Assembly (NCBI RefSeq): GCF_000718135.1
Contig: NZ_JOEM01000006.1
Location: 62,001-126,000, forward strand
DNA: 64,000 nucleotides
Direction: 5' to 3'
From: Streptomyces cyaneofuscatus
GTDB lineage: Bacteria > Actinomycetota > Actinomycetes > Streptomycetales > Streptomycetaceae
Shown here: positions 56,988-64,000 of the stretch, piece after piece
Numbering within the stretch: position 1 is the first letter of the stretch
How the letters are laid out: each line of letters opens with the position of its first letter
The notes under the pieces: model-generated
The model's input: only the letters and a program-made list of their open reading frames with translations
Databases searched by the model: none
Told to the model about the DNA's origin: nothing
Position numbers and translations under genes: made by a program

Positions 56988-59639
56988 TCAGCAGGTCAGC
57001 CCCAGGCCGACGGCACCGCTCTCCCGGTGGGCCGCGCCGATGCGGCGCAGCGCCAGCGCCTGACCGTCGGCCCAGCCGGCCTGCCGCGCGAGCTCCAGCG
57101 CACTGCCGAGCAGTTCCAAGGCCTGCGCCCGGTCCGCCAGCAGCCAGTGGCATTCGGCGCGCCGCAACTGGGCGGCGGCCTGGGCGCGCGGCTCGCCGTC
57201 CGCGACGGCGGCGAACAGGCCGGCGGTCGCGACCTTGAGGCACTCGCCCGTGTACATCCCCACCGAGAGGAAGCCGTGCAGGCTCTCCGCCAGCCGCCAG
57301 GCGAGAGTGGTGAAGCCCGCGCCGGCCGCCTGCGGGACGGCCCCCGACAGGTTCTCCCGCTCGCTGTCCAGCCACTCCGAGGCCTCACCGTGGTCCGAGA
57401 AGACCAGCGCGGCCGAGGGCGCCGCCCCGGCGCACGGGCCCGGCGCGGGCTCCACCGGGTAGAGCAGCCGGGCCGCCGCGTCGGCGTGGTAGAGGTACCA
57501 CTCGAAGAGCCGTTGCCGTGCGGCGTGCGCCTCCTCGGTGCCGGCCAGCTCACGGGCGTACGAGCGCACGAGGTCGTGCAGCCCGAAGCGGCCGGCGGCC
57601 CGTTCCCGTACCAGATGGGCGTCCGTCAGGGTCACCAGCAGCTCGGCCGCGGCGGCCGATGTGGTGTCCGCCAGGGCCGCCGCGCCGTTCACCGAGACGT
57701 CCGGGCCCGGCATGAGGCCCAGGAGCCGGAACATGCGCCGGGCCCCCGCCGGGAGCGCGAGGTAGGAGAGGTCGAAGGCGGCCCGCACGGTCGAGCGCCG
57801 GTCCCCTTCGACGCGCAGCCGGCTGAGCAGGTCGCCGCCCGCCAGTTCGGCGCAGTAGCCGGCGATGCCCGTGTCGCGGGCCACCAGATTGGCGCCGGCG
57901 ATCCGGATGGCCAGCGGCAGGCCGCCGCAGAGCCGTACGAGCCGGCGGGCCGCCTCCTCCTCGGCCGTGGCCCGGCACTCGCCGACGATGCTGCCCAGCA
58001 GCCGGCGGGCCTCGCCGGGGTCGAGGACGTCCAGGGCGAGCTGGCGGGCGCCGTCGCTCGCGACGAGCCCCGCGAGCCGGTTACGGCTGGTGATCACCAC
58101 CGCGCAGCCCCGGGCGCCCGGGATGAGCGGTCTGACCTGCTCGGCGTCGCGCGCGTTGTCCAGCACGATCAGCATCTGCCGGTCGGCGAGCAGCGTGCGG
58201 TACAGCGCCGCGGCCTCGTCCTCGTCGGCGGGCAGCCGGCCGGGCGTCGCGCCCAGGGCCCGGAGGAACTGCGCCAGGACGTCGCCCGGCCGCAGCGCCG
58301 GCAGCGGGGAGTGGCCGCGCAGGTCGACGAAGAGCTGCCCGTCCGCGAAGTGTTCGCGCCGGGCGTGCGCCCAGTGCTTGGCGAGGGCGGTCTTGCCGAC
58401 GCCGGGCGCGCCGACCACCGCCATCACATGGGAGCGGCGGGCCGGGTCGGGCGAGACGAGGGCGTCCAGGTCCCGCATCTGTCCCAGCCGTCCGACGTAC
58501 GAGCCGGCCATGGCGGGCAGCTGCGCCGGGAGCGGGCCGGCCGGGGCGGCGCGGCCGGCGGGCGCGGGGCGGGCCGGGTGCTGTGCGCGGGGCAGTTGTT
58601 GGCGCAGCACCCGCAGGTGGGCATCGCGGACCTCGGCGCTGGGCGCGATGCCCAGCTCCTTGTCGAGCCGGTCGCGCAGCCGGCTGAAGACGTTGAGCGC
58701 GGCCGCCTGCTCCCCGCAGCTGCCGAGGGTGAGGATCAGCCGGGCGTGCAGGCCCTCGTGGAGGGGCTCGGTGTTGACCATGGACCAGAGGACCGGGACG
58801 GCCTCCTCGGGCCGGCGCAGCAGCAGCGCGGTGTCGGCGTACAGGAGTACCGCCTTGACCCTCCGCTCGTTGACGACGACCGCGGCCGGATGCTGGCGCA
58901 GCACCGGGTCCGCGTCCGCGAGGACGGGGCCTCGCCACCACCGCAACGCCTGCGTCAGCGACTCGTACGCGGCCCCCGGGTCGGGCGCGCGGTGCAGACG
59001 CTCCGCCTGGGCCAGCAGCTCGTCGAAGTGGCCGAGGTCGGTCTGGCTCCGGGACGCCTGGAGCAGGTAGCCGGTGGGCGTGCGGACGACGGTGGGGGCG
59101 GGGGCGGTGCGGGGGCCGCCGGGGTCGAGGAGGCGGCGGACCTGGCTGACGTAGGTGTGGATCAGGCTCTGGTGGGAGCTGGGCGGCCCGGACGGCCAGA
59201 GGGTGTCGGTGATCTCCCGCTGGGTGGAGGGCTCGGGGTGCTTGAGCGCCAGCAGCCCGAGGAGCCGGCGCAGCATGGGGCTGGTGACGGGGACGGGCGC
59301 CCGGCCGCGCTGGAGGGCGAGCGGGCCGAGGATCAGCAGGCGCGGTCGGGCGGCGCCGCGCGGTGGTCCGGTACGGGTGACGGCCAGCAGATCCGCCAGC
59401 TCACTGCCGGTCAACTCCAGCACTTCCGCCAGGTGTTGGAGGGTGCGCGCCTGCGGCCGCTGGACCCGGCCGCGCTCGATGTCACGGAGGGCCCGGGTGC
59501 TGATCCCAGCCCGTAACGCGGCCGCCTCCTGGCTCAGTCCGGCCCGCCTGCGGAACGCCTGGAGCCGGAGACCGAAGGCACCCTGCTCGCCCGCCGGACC
59601 TCCCCGGGACAGCTCCGCGGCCGACGTCCTCTCTGACAT
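56988..59639 (-). CDS. AfsR/SARP-type transcriptional activator with N-terminal XRE domain and NB-ARC ATPase
   Basis: An 883-residue pathway-type activator. An XRE helix-turn-helix opens the protein (FRRRAGLSQEAAALRAGIST), followed by a winged-helix SARP domain (LRRLLGLLALKHPEPSTQRE), a bacterial transcriptional activation domain, an NB-ARC ATPase (GAPGVGKTALAKHWAH) and C-terminal helical repeats. Codon 42 is TTA (59514-59516), which needs the bldA tRNA, and a DasR-like site lies about 100 bp upstream. It is the best candidate for the cluster-situated activator. The ATG at 59639 has GAGGGGGA 6 nt upstream. Confidence 0.9.
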   Translation of the reverse strand: MSERTSAAELSRGGPAGEQGAFGLRLQAFRRRAGLSQEAAALRAGISTRALRDIERGRVQRPQARTLQHLAEVLELTGSELADLLAVTRTGPPRGAARPRLLILGPLALQRGRAPVPVTSPMLRRLLGLLALKHPEPSTQREITDTLWPSGPPSSHQSLIHTYVSQVRRLLDPGGPRTAPAPTVVRTPTGYLLQASRSQTDLGHFDELLAQAERLHRAPDPGAAYESLTQALRWWRGPVLADADPVLRQHPAAVVVNERRVKAVLLYADTALLLRRPEEAVPVLWSMVNTEPLHEGLHARLILTLGSCGEQAAALNVFSRLRDRLDKELGIAPSAEVRDAHLRVLRQQLPRAQHPARPAPAGRAAPAGPLPAQLPAMAGSYVGRLGQMRDLDALVSPDPARRSHVMAVVGAPGVGKTALAKHWAHARREHFADGQLFVDLRGHSPLPALRPGDVLAQFLRALGATPGRLPADEDEAAALYRTLLADRQMLIVLDNARDAEQVRPLIPGARGCAVVITSRNRLAGLVASDGARQLALDVLDPGEARRLLGSIVGECRATAEEEAARRLVRLCGGLPLAIRIAGANLVARDTGIAGYCAELAGGDLLSRLRVEGDRRSTVRAAFDLSYLALPAGARRMFRLLGLMPGPDVSVNGAAALADTTSAAAAELLVTLTDAHLVRERAAGRFGLHDLVRSYARELAGTEEAHAARQRLFEWYLYHADAAARLLYPVEPAPGPCAGAAPSAALVFSDHGEASEWLDSERENLSGAVPQAAGAGFTTLAWRLAESLHGFLSVGMYTGECLKVATAGLFAAVADGEPRAQAAAQLRRAECHWLLADRAQALELLGSALELARQAGWADGQALALRRIGAAHRESGAVGLGLTC

Positions 59640-59959
59640 GGCATCCCCCTCGTCCGATGACCGCCCCTTGCCGATCACGGCCTGCGGCGGCTTTTCGGGC
59701 CGTGCGCGGCCGACTCTCCGGAGGCTTCGTCGCGGATCAGTTTGGACTAGACCAATGGGTCAGGCAAGAGGACCCCCACCTCGCGGACACGGGCACCGGA
59801 CGGGCGCTCCGGGACCAGGGGAGACGGGCGGCCGGAAGGGCACAACACGGCGCCGCGCCGGCCATGCGGCGGGAGGGGCACAGCGCGACGCCGCACCCAC
59901 CGCCGCGCCCGACACCACCGCCCCCCTCACCCCTCACCCATCGCTCCCTCCCCCTCCCC
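59640..59959. other. Intergenic region holding the SARP promoter
   Basis: A 320-bp gap between the TPR gene stop and the SARP start on the same strand. It contains the dre-like site at 59741-59756 and a Pro/His-coding but gene-less GC-rich stretch (59880-59955). No gene was seen. Confidence 0.6.
59741..59756. promoter_or_regulatory. DasR-responsive (dre)-like site upstream of the SARP gene
   Basis: TTTGGACTAGACCAAT. The 12-bp core TGGACTAGACCA differs from the DasR consensus core TGGTCTAGACCA at one base. DasR is the GlcNAc-sensing GntR repressor that also controls antibiotic activator genes, so the site fits direct control of the SARP gene 102 bp downstream. Confidence 0.6.
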
Positions 59960-62923
59960 TCACCCCTCGTCGCGCAACTGGGCGGCCAGGGAGGCCAGCG
60001 GCTCGCACTCCTCCAGGTGGCCGAGCGCCGTCAGCCGGGCGACCGCCGCGTCGAGCCGGACGAGCGCGGGCGCGGGGCGCTCCAGGTAGATCCCCTCCAC
60101 CGCACCCGACAGACGGACGCACTCCGCCCACTCGCCCGCACCGCCCTCCTGCGCCCCCGGCTCACCGAGCAGGGCCAGCGCCTTCTCCAGGGCGGCGAGG
60201 GCGTCCTCGTACGCGCCGACGTAGGCATGGACCCGCCCGTGCTCGTAGGCCAGGGCGGTCTCCAGGGGGCGCCCCACGGGCTGGAACCCGGCGGCGCGGG
60301 CCGCGTCCGCGACCCGCCCGGCCTCGTCCAGGTGGGCGAGGGCGGCGGCCAGGCCGTCGGGGCCCTGCTGCTGGGCCCGGAGGCGGGCGAGCTCCCGCAG
60401 GCAGTTGCTGATCAACTCGTAGCGCGGGGACAGCGCATGGGCGGCGAGCGCCCGGTCCGCGACCTCACCGGCCCGGTCGAACTCGCCCGCCTCGGCGAGG
60501 ATCATCGCCGTCTCCGCGGCGATCATGGCGTGGCTCCCCGGGTCGTCGTCCCAGTCGGCCGACTCGGCCGCGAGGGCGACGAACTCCGCCGTGGCGGCCT
60601 TGAGATCGTCGCCCGCGTGCAGGGCCCGGGCACGCAGAAGACGCAGCTGGGCGACCAGCCGGTCGTCCAACTCGCCTCCGATGACGTCCGGTTCGCCGAG
60701 CAGCGAGTCGAGCAGCGCGATGGAGTCCTCGATGCGGCCGAGGTCGAGGCAGAGCTGGGCGGCGTTGCTGTACGTGCAGAACGCGTCCACCCGCTTGCCG
60801 TCCCGCAGATCCACCTCCGCCGACCGGGTGAGATGGGTCAGCGCCTCGTCGGGGCGGCCGAGGTGCAGGCACGTCTGGGCCAGATCAGCGTGCAGACGGG
60901 AGGTGTCGACCGCGTCGGCCGGCCACGCGGCGGCCAGCCGCAGCCCCTCCGCCAGGTCCGCGTGCGCGGCGGCCGCGTCCCGGAGGCCGAGCTGGAGCCG
61001 GCCGCGCAGGCCGAGCGCGCGCGGCAGATGCCAGGCGGGACCGTCCGACGCCAGCCGGTCGCGGAGGGCGTCGATCTCGGCGACCGCCGCCGGCAGATCG
61101 CCGGAGAGCGCGTACGTACCGGCCCGCAGCAGCATCGCGCCGGAGACCTGCGTGGTGAGGCCGTGCCGGGTGGCGAACTCCTGGAGCAGATCCGCCTCGG
61201 CGAAGACGACGGCGGCGTGCGCCTGCTCCCCCGACGTCTGGAGGCGCACGCCGAGCGCGGAGGCCCGCAGCCTCAGCAGGCGCCCCTCGACGTACGGGGC
61301 GAGGCCGGACGCCTCCTCCTGCAGCCGGACCACGGCGGCATGGGCGTCGGCCAGAGCGGCGGCCTTCACCTCGGCCTCGTCCTCGCCGTCCTCCCCGGCG
61401 GCCTCGGCGGCGGCGAGCAGGGCACAGGCCCGAGCCAGCACCACGTCGTCCGGCGCTCCGGCGTCCTCGTACAGCCCGGCGGCCTCCTCGTGGAGATCGA
61501 CGGCGGAGGCGTAATCGCCACGCTCGGCCGCCCGGTACGCCTCGTCGGACAGCAGGTCCGCGCACAGCCGGCCGTACGGGCCGACGGCCGGGTCCTCGGG
61601 ATGGGCGTAGTCACGAGCGGCGACCAGGTCACGCAGCCGCGCCCAGCAGGCCCGCGCGTCCGGGTGCCCCTCCTCGTCCAACTCCCGTGCCCGCCGGATC
61701 AGTTCGGGCAGCTCCTCGGGCACGGCCGCGGCCGCACGCGAGGCGGACGCGGCAACAGCGACACCCCCAACACTCCGAGCATCACCCGGCACCGGCTCGC
61801 CCAATCCCCGGCTGCGCAGGGCCAGTTCCAGCGCGTCCAGGAGCGGGGCCCGGTCGAGTCGGACCGTGCGGCGGCCGGACTGGGCGCTCGTTCCGTTACG
61901 GGTGTCGAAGCGGGCGGCGAGGCCGTCGCCCCGGCCCCGTACCTCGGCACACAGCCCGGCCACGGTCCACGCCCGGCCCGCGTACCCGGCCACCGGCAGC
62001 CCACCGTGACCGAGGCCCTCCACCCGGCGCAGCAGCACCTCCACACCGGTCAGGAAGTCGAGCTGGTCCAGCGGCGAATCCACCTCGTCGAACAGGTTCC
62101 GGTTCTCAGCGAGCAGTTCGAGCCCACGCGCCTCGTTGCCGGTCAGCGCGCAGAACTCCAGGTGCCGGCCGACCTCCCCGGCCATCGACGGATTGCGGCG
62201 GCAGGCCCGGTACCCGGCGAGGTGCAGCTCCCGGGCCCGGTCGGCGTGGCCGGTGCGCAGCAGGGGCAGCAGCGCGTACGAGACGGAGCGGGCCGGCTCC
62301 TCCTGGCAGGATTCCTTTCCGGCCAGGACCGGCGCCCAGACCTCCAGCGCGCGCTCGTCGTCGCCCGCGGCGACGCGGTACAGGGCGCGCTCGCAGATCT
62401 CGCAGGCCTCGCAGTCGCTGTGCGGGGTCCGGCGGCGGCCCGCCCAGAGCTCGTAGGCGAGGGTGGGGTCCTCACCCACGTGGACGGCGAGCTGGTAAGC
62501 CTGCCCGTAGTAGGGCTGGAGGCCCAGGCCCTCCTTCTCGTACCGGTCGCGCATCTCGGTCAGCCACTGGCGCAGGCTGGCCAGCGGTATCTCGGGCAGC
62601 GCGCGCAGGGCGTTGGCCACCCACTTGAACCGCCAGAACAGCTGAGCCCGCAGGCGCTCGTCGAAGGCGTCGGGCTGCTCGTCGAAGAGGGTGAGCAGGC
62701 GGGCGAAGACGACGGGCGACTTCCGGGGGTCGGAGCCGTAGGTGTACGCCTCCTGGAGTTCGAGGAGGGCGTGGATGAGGGGTACGGGTTCGGCGAACCG
62801 CTCGGCGGCGTCGACGAGTTCCTCGGCGGTGACGGTCCGGATGCGGCCGTAGGGGAGCTGGTGGTTCTCCCGGAGCGCGTGGAACAGCTCGTCGGTGCTC
62901 TGGGGGTGAGGTGCGGTGGGCAT
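59960..62923 (-). CDS. Large tetratricopeptide-repeat protein
   Basis: A 987-residue, mostly helical protein with TPR-like repeats in its C-terminal half (for example VDTSRLHADLAQTCLHLG, RVDAFCTYSNAAQLCLDLG). The middle has an acidic Ala-rich stretch (GEDGEDEAEVKAAALADA) and a Cys-rich segment (DCEACEICERA) that could bind zinc. It starts 12 nt after the HSP90-family gene and is probably its co-chaperone-like partner, a pairing repeated in Streptomyces. The start at 62923 has AAGGA 10 nt upstream. Confidence 0.86.
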   Translation of the reverse strand: MPTAPHPQSTDELFHALRENHQLPYGRIRTVTAEELVDAAERFAEPVPLIHALLELQEAYTYGSDPRKSPVVFARLLTLFDEQPDAFDERLRAQLFWRFKWVANALRALPEIPLASLRQWLTEMRDRYEKEGLGLQPYYGQAYQLAVHVGEDPTLAYELWAGRRRTPHSDCEACEICERALYRVAAGDDERALEVWAPVLAGKESCQEEPARSVSYALLPLLRTGHADRARELHLAGYRACRRNPSMAGEVGRHLEFCALTGNEARGLELLAENRNLFDEVDSPLDQLDFLTGVEVLLRRVEGLGHGGLPVAGYAGRAWTVAGLCAEVRGRGDGLAARFDTRNGTSAQSGRRTVRLDRAPLLDALELALRSRGLGEPVPGDARSVGGVAVAASASRAAAAVPEELPELIRRARELDEEGHPDARACWARLRDLVAARDYAHPEDPAVGPYGRLCADLLSDEAYRAAERGDYASAVDLHEEAAGLYEDAGAPDDVVLARACALLAAAEAAGEDGEDEAEVKAAALADAHAAVVRLQEEASGLAPYVEGRLLRLRASALGVRLQTSGEQAHAAVVFAEADLLQEFATRHGLTTQVSGAMLLRAGTYALSGDLPAAVAEIDALRDRLASDGPAWHLPRALGLRGRLQLGLRDAAAAHADLAEGLRLAAAWPADAVDTSRLHADLAQTCLHLGRPDEALTHLTRSAEVDLRDGKRVDAFCTYSNAAQLCLDLGRIEDSIALLDSLLGEPDVIGGELDDRLVAQLRLLRARALHAGDDLKAATAEFVALAAESADWDDDPGSHAMIAAETAMILAEAGEFDRAGEVADRALAAHALSPRYELISNCLRELARLRAQQQGPDGLAAALAHLDEAGRVADAARAAGFQPVGRPLETALAYEHGRVHAYVGAYEDALAALEKALALLGEPGAQEGGAGEWAECVRLSGAVEGIYLERPAPALVRLDAAVARLTALGHLEECEPLASLAAQLRDEG

Positions 62924-62935
62924 CGTCAGCTGTCC

Positions 62936-64000
62936 TTAGCTGTCCTTGCGGAGGGCATGGGCGAGAAGGTCGAGGAAGGAGCGGTTGATCAGGCTCGACT
63001 CGGCGGGCCGGAGCGGGCGCCGGGAGAGCAGCGCGGCCTGCCCGTAGAGGGCCTCGGCGCTCGTACGGGCCAGCTCGGGCTCGTCGATGGCCACGGCGGT
63101 GCGCACCAGCGGGTTGAGCTGGTTGAGGATCAGCTGGGCGCGCGGGGCCTCCTGGCGTAGCGCGCCGAGGATGTCGCCCCACAGGCCGCCCTCCTGCTCC
63201 CGGGCGAGCTGGGAGCGGGTGCGCTCGTGCCGGGCCTCGCGGCTGTCGACGAGCAGGGCGGGCGCGGACGCGGGGTGGAACGTACGCAGCGCGACATCGC
63301 AGTCGAAGACGGCCAGCGCGTCGCGGGCCAGGGCGAGGTAGGCCGAGGCGGCCAGTTCGGTCTCGCGGTCGACGGGGTCGAGGTGGGCGGTGAGGGTGGC
63401 CGGATCGAGGTCGGCGACGCTCGCCTCGGGCCTGATCTCGGGGAGCCGGTGGACCAGTTCGCGGTCGTAGGTGTAGCCGCCGTTGACGACGCCGAGCCCG
63501 GCGGCCGAGGCGATCGCCGCGACCTGCCGGAACTCCTCCACGCTCGACGTGACGAGCACCGTGCGGTGGGTGCGCGCGAACTCGTCGAGGGTGGTGTGCC
63601 CGTCGGTGGTCTCGAACGGCAGCCAGGGCAGCAGCAGCCGCAGGATCTCGTCGTCGTGCACGGCGAGCGACTTCACGGCCAGGTGGTGGGCCTGGAGGAA
63701 CCGCCCGAGCAGCTCCGGGTCGCTGGCGGCGGCCCGGGCGATCCACGCGCGCATCCGTTCGGCGAGGGCGTCGCGTACGGCGGCGAGCGTGTCGTCCTCG
63801 TACAGGGACTCGCGGGATGCGGTCGGGCGGAGGCTCTCGGCGTCGATGACGCAGCGGACGAAGAAGGCCCACTCCGGCAGGATCTCGTCGGCCTGCTCGG
63901 AGAGCAGCATCCCCTTGACGTGCACCCGATGACCGTGACGCCGCCCGGCGGGCACCGCCTCGGGCAGCACGCAGGCGATGCCCTTCAGCCCGACGGCCGG
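62936..64000 (-). CDS. HSP90 (HtpG) family protein, C-terminal part (5' end outside window)
   Basis: The open frame reaches the right edge, so the N-terminal ATPase domain lies outside. The visible 354 residues match the middle and C-terminal parts of HtpG-like chaperones: HVKGMLLSEQADEILPEWAF and DAESLRPTASRESLYEDD correspond to the conserved HSP90 middle segment. The C-terminal part is diverged from classical HtpG, as in the actinobacterial 'HSP90 family protein'. The next gene is the TPR protein, probably in the same operon. Confidence 0.85.
   Translation of the reverse strand, partial: PAVGLKGIACVLPEAVPAGRRHGHRVHVKGMLLSEQADEILPEWAFFVRCVIDAESLRPTASRESLYEDDTLAAVRDALAERMRAWIARAAASDPELLGRFLQAHHLAVKSLAVHDDEILRLLLPWLPFETTDGHTTLDEFARTHRTVLVTSSVEEFRQVAAIASAAGLGVVNGGYTYDRELVHRLPEIRPEASVADLDPATLTAHLDPVDRETELAASAYLALARDALAVFDCDVALRTFHPASAPALLVDSREARHERTRSQLAREQEGGLWGDILGALRQEAPRAQLILNQLNPLVRTAVAIDEPELARTSAEALYGQAALLSRRPLRPAESSLINRSFLDLLAHALRKDS

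Noticed and set aside
59657..63160. Plus-strand open frame of about 1167 codons
   Set aside because: Antisense to the TPR and HSP90-family genes; no recognisable domain.
1..64000. tRNA, rRNA, CRISPR, IS elements or attachment sites
   Set aside because: No cloverleaf-like tRNA, no repeat-spacer array and no transposase gene with flanking repeats were seen on either strand.

Overview
The window is about 64 kb of very GC-rich actinobacterial DNA with GTG/TTG starts, strong G/C third-position bias, and divergent or leaderless gene starts. It looks like a Streptomyces chromosome. Gene families point the same way: an AfsR/SARP regulator, a GlxA-type AraC regulator, the XRE/ATP-binding/DUF397 trio, a streptogrisin C-like protease and SigE-type ECF factors. 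The protease, which carries a chitin-binding module, hints at the S. griseus side of the genus (inference). I saw no tRNA, rRNA, CRISPR array, insertion sequence or phage gene.

Region 1 (1-9.1 kb) is a conserved housekeeping block: ftsH (cut by the left edge), hpt, tilS, a DUF2342-type zinc protease and a PBP4-type D,D-carboxypeptidase on the minus strand, then ppa and a ThrE-type exporter on the plus strand. Region 2 (9.2-19.1 kb) holds DedA, YbjQ, a ClC-type channel, WrbA, glutamate decarboxylase, a drug-type ABC exporter with its PadR regulator and three operator-like palindromes, an MFS transporter and a GlxA-like regulator. Region 3 (19.2-30.9 kb) has an aldehyde dehydrogenase with Ser in place of the catalytic Cys, the XRE/ATPase/DUF397 trio, a lipoprotein, a FUSC transporter, a DUF2786 protein, a DNA polymerase I-like protein and an ECF sigma factor beside a membrane protein. 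Region 4 (31-34.3 kb) has two adjacent secreted enzymes with related C-terminal chitin-binding modules (intradiol dioxygenase and streptogrisin C-like protease), then a small APH-fold kinase. Region 5 (34.3-44.6 kb) has a MacB/FtsX-type ABC system divergent from a two-component system, a YtrA-like ABC/GntR operon and a Ser/Thr kinase.

Region 6 (44.7-59.6 kb) is the most interesting part: a compact biosynthetic cluster I cannot match to a known product. Twelve minus-strand genes run from 54683 to 44746, many with 1-4 nt overlaps. They encode an AurF-like diiron oxygenase, a class II aaRS-like amino acid:[carrier protein] ligase, an AcpS-type phosphopantetheinyl transferase, a first acyl carrier protein, a methyltransferase, a KAS III-type ketosynthase, a second carrier protein, a Cys-less ketosynthase-like protein, a free-standing condensation enzyme, a NodB-type deacetylase with an unusual N-terminal domain, an MFS exporter and an Sfp-type phosphopantetheinyl transferase. 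There is no NRPS adenylation domain and no modular PKS. The simplest model is that an amino acid is charged on a free-standing carrier by the aaRS-like ligase, possibly N-oxygenated, joined to a ketide made on the second carrier by the condensation enzyme, then methylated or deacylated and exported. Upstream lie a PNPOx-like flavoprotein, a LuxR-type regulator and a large SARP regulator. The SARP gene contains a TTA (bldA) codon and has a near-consensus DasR (dre) site about 100 bp upstream, which suggests control by development and by N-acetylglucosamine.

Region 7 (60-64 kb) is a large tetratricopeptide protein directly downstream of an HSP90-family chaperone gene cut by the right edge.
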